The notes under the pieces: generated by a model
What the model was told of the DNA's origin: nothing
The model's database searches: none
The model's input: the letters and a program-made list of their open reading frames with translations, nothing else
Shown: piece by piece, positions 1 to 7,881 of the stretch
Layout of the letters: the number at the start of each line of letters is the position of its first letter
How positions within the stretch are numbered: the stretch's first letter is position 1
Assembly: GCA_018400875.1 (NCBI GenBank)
Contig: JAGYLV010000005.1
Span: forward strand, 1 to 43,808
DNA from: a bacterium
GTDB taxonomy: Bacteria > Bacillota_I > Bacilli_A > Izemoplasmatales > Izemoplasmataceae
Direction: 5' to 3'
Length of the DNA: 43,808 nt
Translations under genes and position numbers: made by a program

Positions 1-769
1 GGGAGATAAATCCCACTGTATCCGATAACACAAAGGGTGGGATATTGGGCCGGTCAATGCGTCTAGACTTCGTGTCTAAGGTGGCGAATAATTGATCTTT
101 GGCGAGGACTTTTTTTTCAGGGGTTTTCGCATCAATGAAATGATTCATGAGCGTTGATTTTCCTGCGTTGGTGTACCCGACAATCGAAACCGTTGGGGTG
201 CCTTTTTTCAAACGACGCTTACGATTTTGAACGCGCACTTTCTTTTCTTTGGTGATTTCACGTTGGAGTTTGGCAATGTCTTTTTCTAAGACCCGTCGGT
301 TGAGTTCTAACGCCGTTTCACCCGGCCCTTTTAAACCAATCCCGCCTTGTTGACGATCGGTGACTTGAGTGAGCGCACTCAGACGCGGTAACATGTAGCG
401 CATTTGCGTGATGGCGACGAGTTTTTTCGCCAGATTGGAACTGGCTCTTTGGGAGAGTAATTCGAGTACCAGTAATGTGCGATCAATGACTTCAACAGCG
501 AGTTCGGCTTCTAAGTTACGCATTTGCGTGTTGGACAGTTCGTTGAAAAAGACGACCATGGAAACGTCGTCTATTTGCACTTTTTCTTTGAGCTCTTCCA
601 CTTTCCCTTTGCCAATCCCAAACGCCGCACTGGGCTTGGTGCCATTTTGGACGATCGATTGGATTGGATTAAGCCCGACTTGCCTCGCTAGTTCGCCGAG
701 TTCTTCTAAGTCATAGGGGAGGGCTTTATCTTTAGGCGTAGAGAGTTGCACTAAATAGCAATTTATCAT
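1..769 (-). CDS. hflX: GTPase HflX (5' part, runs off the window)
   Basis: Ribosome-associated GTPase that splits or rescues stalled ribosomes. Translating the minus strand from the ATG at 769 gives about 256 residues. They begin MINCYLVQLSTPKDK and continue through the HflX N-terminal domain (GIGKGKVEEL; the FFNELSNTQMRNLE stretch). Next come the family linker signature GGIGLKGPGETALELNRR and a basic coiled segment. The G domain follows, with P-loop GYTNAGKST and G3 motif DTVGF. The frame is open to base 1, so the C-terminal third lies outside the window. No in-frame start exists upstream of 769. There is no Shine-Dalgarno: only 6 nt separate the ATG from a TATACT -10 element, so the mRNA is probably leaderless. 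The family call rests on visible motifs and is secure. Confidence 0.95.
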   Translation of the reverse strand, partial: MINCYLVQLSTPKDKALPYDLEELGELARQVGLNPIQSIVQNGTKPSAAFGIGKGKVEELKEKVQIDDVSMVVFFNELSNTQMRNLEAELAVEVIDRTLLVLELLSQRASSNLAKKLVAITQMRYMLPRLSALTQVTDRQQGGIGLKGPGETALELNRRVLEKDIAKLQREITKEKKVRVQNRKRRLKKGTPTVSIVGYTNAGKSTLMNHFIDAKTPEKKVLAKDQLFATLDTKSRRIDRPNIPPFVLSDTVGFIS

Positions 770-775
770 GCGTTT

Positions 776-784
776 AGTATACCA
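776..784 (-). promoter_or_regulatory. extended -10 promoter of hflX (leaderless)
   Basis: On the minus strand the sequence reads TTTGGTATACT, which is an extended -10 (TGG plus TATACT, with the hexamer at 776-781). The hflX ATG starts at 769, six bases beyond the hexamer, where the transcription start should fall. The arrangement closely resembles that of pcrA at 22576-22584. The T-rich DNA just upstream is the U-tract of the nrdJ terminator. Confidence 0.6.
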
Positions 785-811
785 AAAAAAAGATGCTCAG
801 ATGAGCATCTT
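784..811 (-). terminator. rho-independent terminator of nrdJ
   Basis: AAGATGCTCA at 790-799 is complementary to TGAGCATCTT at 802-811. On the minus strand this hairpin is followed by a run of seven T (784-790). The stem includes part of the nrdJ stop codon (810-812), and the T run abuts the hflX promoter. Confidence 0.9.
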
Positions 812-3332
812 ATAAACCACATTTTAATTGGGCATTACAGTTGGTACAGGTGTTACATCCCCCAATTTCTTCCACGATTCCTTCTAAACAGATGGGGCAA
901 AGATCACCGACTTCATTCCCGATGTTCCGGTCTTGACGGTCACTGCGGGCCCCAGCATCTTTAACTTCTTTCGGTTCTTTTTTCTCTTCTGGGGTATCAA
1001 TGCCGTATTCCGCCATATCAAATTGTTTGGGAGAGTCATTATCGTCTTTGGTGAGTGAGAGAATTTGAGCATCTCGTGACCCATCCACATAGACCGTTCC
1101 GCCTTTCGCACCGCCGCGGTATAAACGTTGGTAAACTTCTTGAACTTCTTCAACGGTATATCCTTTGGGGGCGTTTACGGTTTTGGAGATGGATGAATCT
1201 ACCCAGTTTTGAATGGTTGTTTGAACATCGACGTGTTCTTCTGGTGCGAGTTCCATCGCACTGATGAAGACATCGGGGAGATTTTCTTTAACGTGTTCAG
1301 GGTGTTTGGTCAAATATTCTTCAACAATGGGTGCATTCACTTCGATGAATTTTCCGAGACGTCCACTGCGGAAATAGGAGAAGGCGAAGTAAGGTTCTAA
1401 CCCGGTAGACACCCCAATCATGGTTCCCGTGGATCCGGTTGGGGCAATGGTTAAGAGGTGAGAGTTACGAATCCCATGCTCTAATACCCCCTGGCGAATG
1501 TATTCAGGCATTTTTTTCATGTAGCCGGTATTCACCATGCGTTCACGTGCCGCTTGTGAGTCTAAGAAAGGATAGGACCCTTTTTCTTTGGCAATTTCAA
1601 TACTGGTCGCATACGCGGTTTCTGCCATGAAGCTAAAGAGTTTATCAATGAATACTAAACTTTCTTTCGATCCATAGCGATAACCCGCCCAGATGAGTAA
1701 GTCATGAAGGCCCATGACACCGAGTCCAATGCGGCGTTCCCCGAGCGCTTGGGTAGAGTTTTTATCGAGGAAGTAATGCGTTTTATCAATGACGTTATCT
1801 TGTAAGCGAACAGCGGTTTGAATGGTTTGTTTAAGTTTATCCCAGTCCGCATCGTTCCCGGCATCATTGGCAAAGTTGGCCATGTTGATGGCGGCCAAGT
1901 TACACACGGAATAAGGCGCGAGGGGTTGTTCCCCACAAGGGTTGGTACACACGACTTTTTGTTCGTACGCTTGCGCATTTGTTTGTTCGTTCGCGTTGTC
2001 GATAAAGAAGAGTCCAGGTTCGGCGGAATACGTCGCACAAATATTAATGAGGTTCCAAAGTTCTTTGGCTTGGATGGTGTAATAGCTTTTAACGGGGAAT
2101 CCCATTCTTTCCCATTCCCGAACGTCTCCACTTTGCTGCCAAAGCTCATCGTACGCTTTCTTTTGTTCAGCGTCGTAATTATCAATATCGGGGAACCTTA
2201 AATCATAGCTTCCATCGGATTCCACGGCATCCATGAAATCTTGCGTGATGGCCACTGAAATGTTGGCGCCGGATAAGAATTCGGAATTATTGACGGTGTA
2301 GGTTCCACCTTTATTTAAGCGCTCAAAAGCCGTATCAACAATCTTTTTACTAAACAACTCAGGGTTACTTTTAGAGGCTTCTAAAATGTATTCATTGATT
2401 TCAGTTTCTTCGTTTGATAGAGGCACGAATTTAAGTTTATTACGCGCCGCATCTTTGATGCGTTGATCGTTGGAAGTTTCTAATAAGAACTGGAGAATTT
2501 TGGGGTTTTGCATTTTTGAAATGATAAATTCGATGATATCGGGATGCCAATCAGCCAGCATAATCATCTGAGCCCCACGGCGAGACCCGCCTTGTTCGAC
2601 GAGGTGTGTGAGTTCGGATAAATCATGGAGCCAACTGACCGCGCCACTGGATTTACCGTTTACGCCTTTGGCCAGGGAATTTTTGGGACGTAGTGTAGAC
2701 CCATTGGTTCCCACACCGCCCCCGCGGGACATTATTTCCATCACTTCTTTACGGTGATCGGAAATACCACCTCTTGAATCGTGAACATAAGGCATCACAA
2801 AACAGTTAAAATAGGTGACTTTGGTCATTGAACCTGCGCCGAACAACACGCGTCCTGCAGGCACTAAATTTTGGGAAGACACTTCATGGTAAAAAGCTTC
2901 CTTGACCGCATCACTCTCATCTTCACCCAGGTGATTGGCTAACCGTTTGGCAATCTGCTCATAAAACAGCTCCATCGGTTTATCAATTTCTCTAAGTGTT
3001 CGTTTAATGGTGCCATTTTTATCGGCATCTTCAGTACTGCCTAAAAATTCATCTTCGACTTTGATCGTGATGGTGTCTCCATCAATGGCCACCACGTTGC
3101 CAATTCCCCGAGAAGGGAATTTAGGATCGTGACGGACAATGGTGATGACAAGATCGTCTTTTTTTAAAGTTTTTAGCGTGAGGTCTTTTTGAGTATACCG
3201 GTCAATCATGACCAACCTAGACACACCTTCTAAAGATAACTTCATTGAATCTTCTATGGGATATAAATGAGGGAAATTTGCCTTGATATCGGCATTTAAA
3301 CGCTCAATTTGAACATCTGAGTAACGCGCCAT
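810..3332 (-). CDS. nrdJ: Adenosylcobalamin-dependent (class II) ribonucleoside-diphosphate reductase
   Basis: Makes deoxyribonucleotides from ribonucleotides with a B12-derived radical, so it works with or without oxygen. The product is 840 aa. Visible motifs are the first redox Cys in FNCF near residue 176, the loop sequence RGGGVGTNGSTLRPKNS, the catalytic NPCGE near residue 460, and the APTGSTGTMIGVSTGLEP segment of the barrel. The C-terminus is a Cys-rich zinc-ribbon tail (CPIC, CNTCTNC, final CGL) that is typical of NrdJ and serves to re-reduce the active site. I chose the ATG at 3332 because AAGGAGGC lies just upstream; an ATG at 3383 would add 17 residues but has no ribosome binding site and overlaps the -10 region. 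The gene is transcribed alone, between its own promoter and terminator. No NrdAB or NrdDG genes are in the window. Confidence 0.95.
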   Translation of the reverse strand: MARYSDVQIERLNADIKANFPHLYPIEDSMKLSLEGVSRLVMIDRYTQKDLTLKTLKKDDLVITIVRHDPKFPSRGIGNVVAIDGDTITIKVEDEFLGSTEDADKNGTIKRTLREIDKPMELFYEQIAKRLANHLGEDESDAVKEAFYHEVSSQNLVPAGRVLFGAGSMTKVTYFNCFVMPYVHDSRGGISDHRKEVMEIMSRGGGVGTNGSTLRPKNSLAKGVNGKSSGAVSWLHDLSELTHLVEQGGSRRGAQMIMLADWHPDIIEFIISKMQNPKILQFLLETSNDQRIKDAARNKLKFVPLSNEETEINEYILEASKSNPELFSKKIVDTAFERLNKGGTYTVNNSEFLSGANISVAITQDFMDAVESDGSYDLRFPDIDNYDAEQKKAYDELWQQSGDVREWERMGFPVKSYYTIQAKELWNLINICATYSAEPGLFFIDNANEQTNAQAYEQKVVCTNPCGEQPLAPYSVCNLAAINMANFANDAGNDADWDKLKQTIQTAVRLQDNVIDKTHYFLDKNSTQALGERRIGLGVMGLHDLLIWAGYRYGSKESLVFIDKLFSFMAETAYATSIEIAKEKGSYPFLDSQAARERMVNTGYMKKMPEYIRQGVLEHGIRNSHLLTIAPTGSTGTMIGVSTGLEPYFAFSYFRSGRLGKFIEVNAPIVEEYLTKHPEHVKENLPDVFISAMELAPEEHVDVQTTIQNWVDSSISKTVNAPKGYTVEEVQEVYQRLYRGGAKGGTVYVDGSRDAQILSLTKDDNDSPKQFDMAEYGIDTPEEKKEPKEVKDAGARSDRQDRNIGNEVGDLCPICLEGIVEEIGGCNTCTNCNAQLKCGL

Positions 3333-3369
3333 GAAAGCCTCCTTAAAATTAAAAACAGACAGTGCTATA

Positions 3370-3399
3370 ATTATACAAGACATGCGAAATGTTTTTCAA
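3370..3399 (-). promoter_or_regulatory. promoter of nrdJ
   Basis: On the minus strand, TTGAAA (3394-3399) is followed after 18 nt by TATAAT (3370-3375). It sits 38 nt before the nrdJ ATG, with an AAGGAGG ribosome binding site in between. The spacing is good for a housekeeping sigma factor. Confidence 0.75.
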
Positions 3400-3499
3400 A
3401 TGATGTTGAAAGCCACTCAGATGTTAAAGGCTTGAAAAACACCTTAGATAAAAGATAATGAAACTTACTTTTTTTAAAACAAAAAACGTTTTAGTGCCG

Positions 3500-3528
3500 T
3501 TGAGAAAAATATACCATAAATTTATAAT
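3500..3528 (+). promoter_or_regulatory. promoter of cdaA
   Basis: TTGAGA (3500-3505), a 17-nt spacer and a perfect TATAAT (3523-3528) lie upstream of cdaA. They diverge from the nrdJ promoter about 100 bp away. The intervening A/T-rich DNA (3400-3499) contains only a weak AAGCC/GGCTT dyad near 3411-3434 and no riboswitch fold that I can recognise. Confidence 0.75.
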
Positions 3529-3564
3529 ATATTGGCAATTATTACACATCAATTTGGGGGAATC

Positions 3565-4299
3565 ATGAGCGCTTTTGATTTATTGATTATCTATGTCTAT
3601 TTGTTTACGCTGTTTACATCATCGGTTCGGCTCAAAGTGCATGTGGCCCTTTACCGGACATTAAAGGTGGTTTTAACTGCCATGATGGTCGTGGCGACCG
3701 TGTTATTTGTTCAACAATTCCCCGCAGACACCCAAGCCATTATTATTCATGTGATTAAGTTTGTCCCCGTTATCTTTTTAATATTTATCGTCAATCAAAA
3801 TGACATTAAATGGATGCTTAAAACCCTCCGGTTAGGCAAGTTTATGGGAAATCTGTATGAACAATCCCAAAACGACCTCATCGAAGGCATTCAATACCTC
3901 GTTGATCGCAAAATAGGCGCGATTATTACCATTGAGCGCGACGATGATTTAAGCGAATACATCGATAAAGCGAGCTCCTTGAATGCACCAATCAATGCCA
4001 ATCTAATGGCATCCATCTTTATCACCCAATCACCGCTTCATGATGGGGCGATTATCATTGTCGATCAGATGATGGTGTGTGCGGGGGCGTATTTCCCGAC
4101 CTCTGAATCCCAAGCCATCCCCAAACGGTTAGGCTCTAGACACCGGGCGGCCTTAGGCATCAGCGAAGTCACAGACGCTTTTACCATCATAGTTTCAGAA
4201 GAAACGGGGGAAGTTTCAATTGCCCTAGATGGGAAGCTAGATTTAGACATTTCAAAAGAATCGTTATTGCTTTATTTAAACCAATATTTCCGCCAATAA
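3565..4299 (+). CDS. cdaA: Diadenylate cyclase (c-di-AMP synthase), CdaA type
   Basis: Membrane enzyme that condenses two ATP into the second messenger c-di-AMP, which controls potassium and osmolyte uptake. The product is 244 aa. Three hydrophobic segments fill roughly residues 3-20, 30-47 and 55-75. The DAC domain follows with both signature motifs: DGA (D160-G161-A162, preceded by H159) and RHR (R192-H193-R194, in GSRHRAALG). The start is the ATG at 3565 after GGGGGAATC; an in-frame TTG at 3532 lies only a few bases beyond the -10 and is unlikely. In most Firmicutes cdaA is followed by the regulator gene cdaR and by glmM. Here a terminator follows immediately and neither partner is present, so regulation must differ or the partners lie elsewhere. 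Confidence 0.95.
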   Translation: MSAFDLLIIYVYLFTLFTSSVRLKVHVALYRTLKVVLTAMMVVATVLFVQQFPADTQAIIIHVIKFVPVIFLIFIVNQNDIKWMLKTLRLGKFMGNLYEQSQNDLIEGIQYLVDRKIGAIITIERDDDLSEYIDKASSLNAPINANLMASIFITQSPLHDGAIIIVDQMMVCAGAYFPTSESQAIPKRLGSRHRAALGISEVTDAFTIIVSEETGEVSIALDGKLDLDISKESLLLYLNQYFRQ

Positions 4300-4320
4300 A
4301 AAGCCGATATCGGCTTTTTT
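4299..4320 (+). terminator. rho-independent terminator of cdaA
   Basis: The perfect palindrome AAAAGCCGATATCGGCTTTT, starting in the cdaA stop codon and ending in a T run, forms an 8-bp stem with a 4-nt loop. It separates cdaA from the next operon. Confidence 0.85.
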
Positions 4321-4324
4321 AATA

Positions 4325-4333
4325 TGCTATAAT
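4325..4333 (+). promoter_or_regulatory. extended -10 promoter of the 4356-8900 operon
   Basis: TGCTATAAT is a TGN-extended -10, with its hexamer at 4328-4333 and no clear -35. It lies just after the cdaA terminator and 22 nt before the ATG, with GAAGGAG in between. The same TGCTATAAT string recurs before 8967 and 40267. Confidence 0.6.
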
Positions 4334-4355
4334 TAGACCCAAAGAAGGAGATGTG

Positions 4356-6443
4356 ATGGAGCTATTTGATGTGTGTGTCATCGGCAATGATATCAGTGCG
4401 TATGTAGCGGTGGCGACCCTCGAAAAAAGTGGCCATAAAGTCGCGCATATTAAAGCCTTCGATCATTACTTAGAAGAACAATTTACCCCCTCTAAGGGTC
4501 TTCCTGACATGAACCATGAAGACGGGCTGATTGGAAGTGAAGGAATCGCGCAAGAGATTCTTTCTTTTTTAGGTTTAGATCGCCCAGTTAAATTACACAC
4601 CCCTTCGCTGTATAAAGAGATTTTAACGGACGGGCGGGTACTCACGAGACATTATGATAAAGCGGCTTTTCGGATTTACCTGATTCGCCATTTTCCTCAA
4701 CACGCGGGTGCCATTGAACGGTGGATGAAAGATATTCACACCGTGTATGAGGCCTACAAAGCTTCTTTAAACCCCACGCAATATGAGACTATGTCCAATA
4801 CCTTCGATACCCTCGGCAAATGGGCAGGGTCCACCCTGGATACATGGTTGAATGGCTATTTCCAAGATGCGTCGCTTAAAGAGAGTGTTCAAGTGTTTAG
4901 TGATTTATACCCAACCGCACTCAGTGAAATTCCGACCGTTGAATATTTAATGTATTATTTCACGGCCTTTGAGGAAAAAGGCAGAGTGACATCTTTAAGT
5001 TTCACCGATTGGATTAAAGGCTTTAAAAAAGGATCCCACGCAACCTATTTCACCTCCGCATTAATGGACGTGACGTTTGATGAAAATGCCTACACCGTAA
5101 CGCTCAAAAACAAAGACACGTTTAAAGCGCGTTTCTTAATGGGCCAAGTCCATCGTTCAGATGCTGAATCCACGACGTACCGCTGGATTGATATCGAATT
5201 AGATCCTGACTATTATGAAAAAACTTTCAACGTTCCGATTCACTTTCGAGGCACACCGCTATTTGAATCCTTGAGAGTCATTCCGTTTCACACCATGAAT
5301 CCCAAGAAAAAAGGAAAGCTTCGATTGGAAGTGGTCTCGCAAGCGGATTCAAGTTTATTGGTGACGTATATGGACCGCCACTTTAAAGGATTTGAAGCCG
5401 CCATAAAGACCATCACTGAACGCCAACCTTTCCGTAAGAATATCCCTCACTTATATGAGTCGTATGCCCAATTTCACACGCTAGAAGTCCGGGAAGATTT
5501 ATGGGACGAACCCAAATGGATGCACGTTCCACTGAACGAATCGTTAAAAAGACCAATTTTGATGCGGCTATTAAAAGGGATGTACTTTGCGCTTGAAATG
5601 AATCAATTTATTCGTGAAGAAACCACCCCTAAACGGTCCAGTTTGATGGTGCAAGCAGCGGAACAGTTAATGCTGGTGATGAGCGCTAAAAAACGTCAAG
5701 CCATTGAGCTCAAAGCCGGGTATCAGACGGTGGCCATGACGGTCAATCAACTTGGAGCCACACGTATTGATACCGCTGAGACGCCGGTGCATGTCGATAT
5801 AAAAGCGTTACTCAATGCGAAAGAAACCCCCATTCGAGAAGCGGATATTGAAGCTGAGGATTCTTTGAAATCATGGTTTTTAAAAGCCATTAATCACCCC
5901 GTAAAGACGGATTCAAAAAAATGGCCCCTCTTTGGGATGCTGCTGAATGCAGCGGTCCTTATGGTGTTATGGGGTGTCCGCGATGATTCATTTGCGGCAT
6001 TTGGTTTCGGGGCGTGGTTATTATTTAAAGAAACGATTTATTTGATGCGTTACCGGACGTTCACTCGGTTTGAAAGTATTTTAGGCATTGCCCTAGTGCT
6101 ACTGGGCTTTGTGCAAGTCCTATGGCCGTTTGATATGGGTATTTTTTGGGTCTTTATCGGACTGACACTGATGATTGTCAACGAACACCAATTCGGCCTC
6201 ATTGACCGTGAGTTTTCATTTGATCCCATTCATCAAGAATTATCAAAACTGTACCTTAAAGCTTTTAATAGACGCATGTCCCATGCGATGAGTTTAACGT
6301 TTGTTATGATGGGACTTTCCTATTTTATCGATTCACTTTTGGCGCCCCTTTTACTGGCTTTCGCAAGTATGGTATTCATCCTTTGGACGTATTACGAAGA
6401 TAAACGGAATTATATTGATTATCATGGTGAGGAACTCATATGA
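4356..6443 (+). CDS. FAD/NAD(P)-oxidoreductase-like protein fused to a C-terminal membrane domain
   Basis: The product is 695 aa and its function is not known. The N-terminus (FDVCVIGNDISAYVAVATL) has the beta-alpha-beta pattern of a dinucleotide-binding fold, followed by SKGLPDMNHEDGLIGSEGIA. The arrangement resembles phytoene-desaturase/amine-oxidase-type FAD proteins, including a mid-protein helical region like theirs (near residues 165-220). However, the expected GxGxxG is reduced to GNDISA, so cofactor binding is uncertain. From about residue 525 to 685 there are five or six hydrophobic segments containing few charges. The start is ATG 4356 behind GAAGGAG; a GTG at 4353 is adjacent. The stop overlaps the next gene (ATGA), so translation is probably coupled to the PAS/GGDEF-like protein. 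I see a Rossmann-like half and a membrane half; the biochemical role is unassigned. Confidence 0.6.
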   Translation: MELFDVCVIGNDISAYVAVATLEKSGHKVAHIKAFDHYLEEQFTPSKGLPDMNHEDGLIGSEGIAQEILSFLGLDRPVKLHTPSLYKEILTDGRVLTRHYDKAAFRIYLIRHFPQHAGAIERWMKDIHTVYEAYKASLNPTQYETMSNTFDTLGKWAGSTLDTWLNGYFQDASLKESVQVFSDLYPTALSEIPTVEYLMYYFTAFEEKGRVTSLSFTDWIKGFKKGSHATYFTSALMDVTFDENAYTVTLKNKDTFKARFLMGQVHRSDAESTTYRWIDIELDPDYYEKTFNVPIHFRGTPLFESLRVIPFHTMNPKKKGKLRLEVVSQADSSLLVTYMDRHFKGFEAAIKTITERQPFRKNIPHLYESYAQFHTLEVREDLWDEPKWMHVPLNESLKRPILMRLLKGMYFALEMNQFIREETTPKRSSLMVQAAEQLMLVMSAKKRQAIELKAGYQTVAMTVNQLGATRIDTAETPVHVDIKALLNAKETPIREADIEAEDSLKSWFLKAINHPVKTDSKKWPLFGMLLNAAVLMVLWGVRDDSFAAFGFGAWLLFKETIYLMRYRTFTRFESILGIALVLLGFVQVLWPFDMGIFWVFIGLTLMIVNEHQFGLIDREFSFDPIHQELSKLYLKAFNRRMSHAMSLTFVMMGLSYFIDSLLAPLLLAFASMVFILWTYYEDKRNYIDYHGEELI

Positions 6444-7567
6444 TTTTCCTAGTCATTGGTGGGTGGGCCCTGATGATTGCGCTCAAATATAGCCGCTTAA
6501 AAAAAGGATTACTAGACATTTTATGGGCCGGAGCCATCACGGTTTTTTATGGGCTTGTGCTTTTTGATACGGTACCTTTTTTCGCAGGGCCAGAATGGAT
6601 TATTTATGGCGGGGCTTTAGGGACACTCCTCTTTTTTAATCTCGGGAGTGTCATCAAAGGTCAAGACGATTCACTGACGTATAAAGATTTAGAAACGAAA
6701 TACCATCACCTGGTTCAAAGTTCCGAAAATTTACGGAACCGGTTCTTAGGCACCTTAGATGTTTTAGAAGATGGACTCATCTTCCAAGATCATGAAGGCG
6801 GACTCTTTTTAACAGACCCCGCGCTTAAGTTATTTGGATTGCGCGAGGCTGAAATCGACGAAGACACTTTTTTATCCAAACTTCACCCCGATGATTTACC
6901 CACCTTAAAAGAGGTGTGGGAAAAAGCCCAAAAAACGCAAAAAAAATATCATACCAAGTACCGAGTTCAATCGGGACATAGTTGGCTATGGATGGAAGAA
7001 ATCGGCATCAGTTTGAGGGTGGATAAACATCCGATGGCCATCCGCCAAGTGCGCGGTGCCGAAGTCCGTTTGTTTCCCAAAACGGCCGTGGATGTGTTAA
7101 ACTATCTTCCCCAAGAAAGCGACTTAGACGCGCATCTTTTGAGCCTTCATCAAAAGGAAACCCCGGTCACTGTGGTGGCCATGCGCTTGACCAATATTCC
7201 GGGCATTAATGCCAAATATGGGCGGGATGTGGGTGACATGTTGATGGGGGAATTCTTAAAAAAAATGAAGTTTCATTTTATGAAACAAGACGCGATTTAC
7301 CGACTCCAAGGCATCTTATTTATGATGGTCATCCAAGACCTTCGTAAAGCCGACATGTTAGAAAAAGCCCTCAAAGAAGATAGCTCACTCTTACAAACCA
7401 CGATTGATATGGGCGGGATTAAAGAAAGTGTGTATCCGTATTTCGGGGTGGTTCATGTGAAAACCTTTGATCGCCACGCCCTTGATATTAAAACCCATGC
7501 AATCGATGCGTTAAGACTCTCCTTGCAAGAAGACCTACAAGAAAACTTCACCATCCAAGAGGTGTAA
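6440..7567 (+). CDS. Membrane PAS / degenerate GGDEF signalling protein (GdpP-like without hydrolase)
   Basis: The product is 375 aa. Three hydrophobic segments (about 1-16, 26-47 and 52-70) are followed by a short helical linker, a PAS-like domain (about 100-205; LDVLEDGLIFQDHEGGLFLT, then LHPDDLPTLKEVW) and a GGDEF-like domain (about 240-365). The GGDEF domain keeps the fold-defining GRDVGDMLMGEFLKKM stretch. Its active loop is lost: where RxGGDEF should be, the sequence reads RLQGILFMMV, so it should not make c-di-GMP. This order (TM, PAS, degenerate GGDEF) matches the N-terminal half of the c-di-AMP phosphodiesterase GdpP, but the DHH/DHHA1 catalytic half is absent and the gene ends cleanly with TAA. 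The c-di-AMP synthase lies two genes upstream. A sensory or scaffold role is plausible but is an inference. Confidence 0.65.
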   Translation: MIFLVIGGWALMIALKYSRLKKGLLDILWAGAITVFYGLVLFDTVPFFAGPEWIIYGGALGTLLFFNLGSVIKGQDDSLTYKDLETKYHHLVQSSENLRNRFLGTLDVLEDGLIFQDHEGGLFLTDPALKLFGLREAEIDEDTFLSKLHPDDLPTLKEVWEKAQKTQKKYHTKYRVQSGHSWLWMEEIGISLRVDKHPMAIRQVRGAEVRLFPKTAVDVLNYLPQESDLDAHLLSLHQKETPVTVVAMRLTNIPGINAKYGRDVGDMLMGEFLKKMKFHFMKQDAIYRLQGILFMMVIQDLRKADMLEKALKEDSSLLQTTIDMGGIKESVYPYFGVVHVKTFDRHALDIKTHAIDALRLSLQEDLQENFTIQEV

Positions 7568-7569
7568 CG

Positions 7570-7881
7570 ATGAATAAAAACCAACTCATGAAAAGTGCCA
7601 ATGACAAAATATTTTCCGGCGTCTGTGCGGGCATTGGAGAAACGTATAATTTAGATGTGGGATTGGTCCGATTCTTGACTGTTCTCCTTTTCCTTGCCAC
7701 AGGCGGGACTGCACTCATTGTCTATTTGGTCTTAGCCTTAGTGCTCCCCACCCGTGCAGAAGGGGCTGTAATCAACCATGCGAAAACCAAAACCGGCATT
7801 AAGAAAAAAGAAATTAACGAATATGAACTTGATGAAAGTGAATACATCATCGATGCGGATGATTACGAGTACAAAGACTAA
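7570..7881 (+). CDS. PspC-domain membrane protein
   Basis: A 103-aa PspC-family protein (phage-shock/envelope-stress membrane protein). The start NQLMKSANDKIFSGVCAGIG is the classic PspC pattern. One hydrophobic hairpin (about 30-58, rich in V/L/A) follows, ending ALVLPTRAEG. The C-terminal 35 residues are charged and very acidic (ELDESEYIIDADDYEYKD), an extension that could be cytoplasmic and serve for protein contacts. The gene starts 2 nt after the preceding stop, and its own stop overlaps the next ATG. Family membership is secure; the partner or stress is not visible. Confidence 0.85.
   Translation: MNKNQLMKSANDKIFSGVCAGIGETYNLDVGLVRFLTVLLFLATGGTALIVYLVLALVLPTRAEGAVINHAKTKTGIKKKEINEYELDESEYIIDADDYEYKD

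Noticed and set aside
408-716. Plus-strand frame of 102 codons opposite hflX
   Set aside because: Ser- and Thr-rich antisense shadow of hflX without a ribosome site.
3333-3564. A riboswitch (cobalamin for nrdJ) in the divergent gap
   Set aside because: The nrdJ leader is only about 30 nt after its -10. The remaining DNA shows one weak dyad and no conserved box.
4356-6443. The FAD-like protein as a carotenoid desaturase supplying retinal for the heliorhodopsin
   Set aside because: The dinucleotide loop is degenerate, a membrane domain is attached and 36 kb separate the genes. No other carotenoid gene is near. The resemblance is too weak to claim a pathway.
6440-7567. Active diguanylate cyclase
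   Set aside because: The GGDEF loop is replaced by RLQGILF, without the metal-binding acids.
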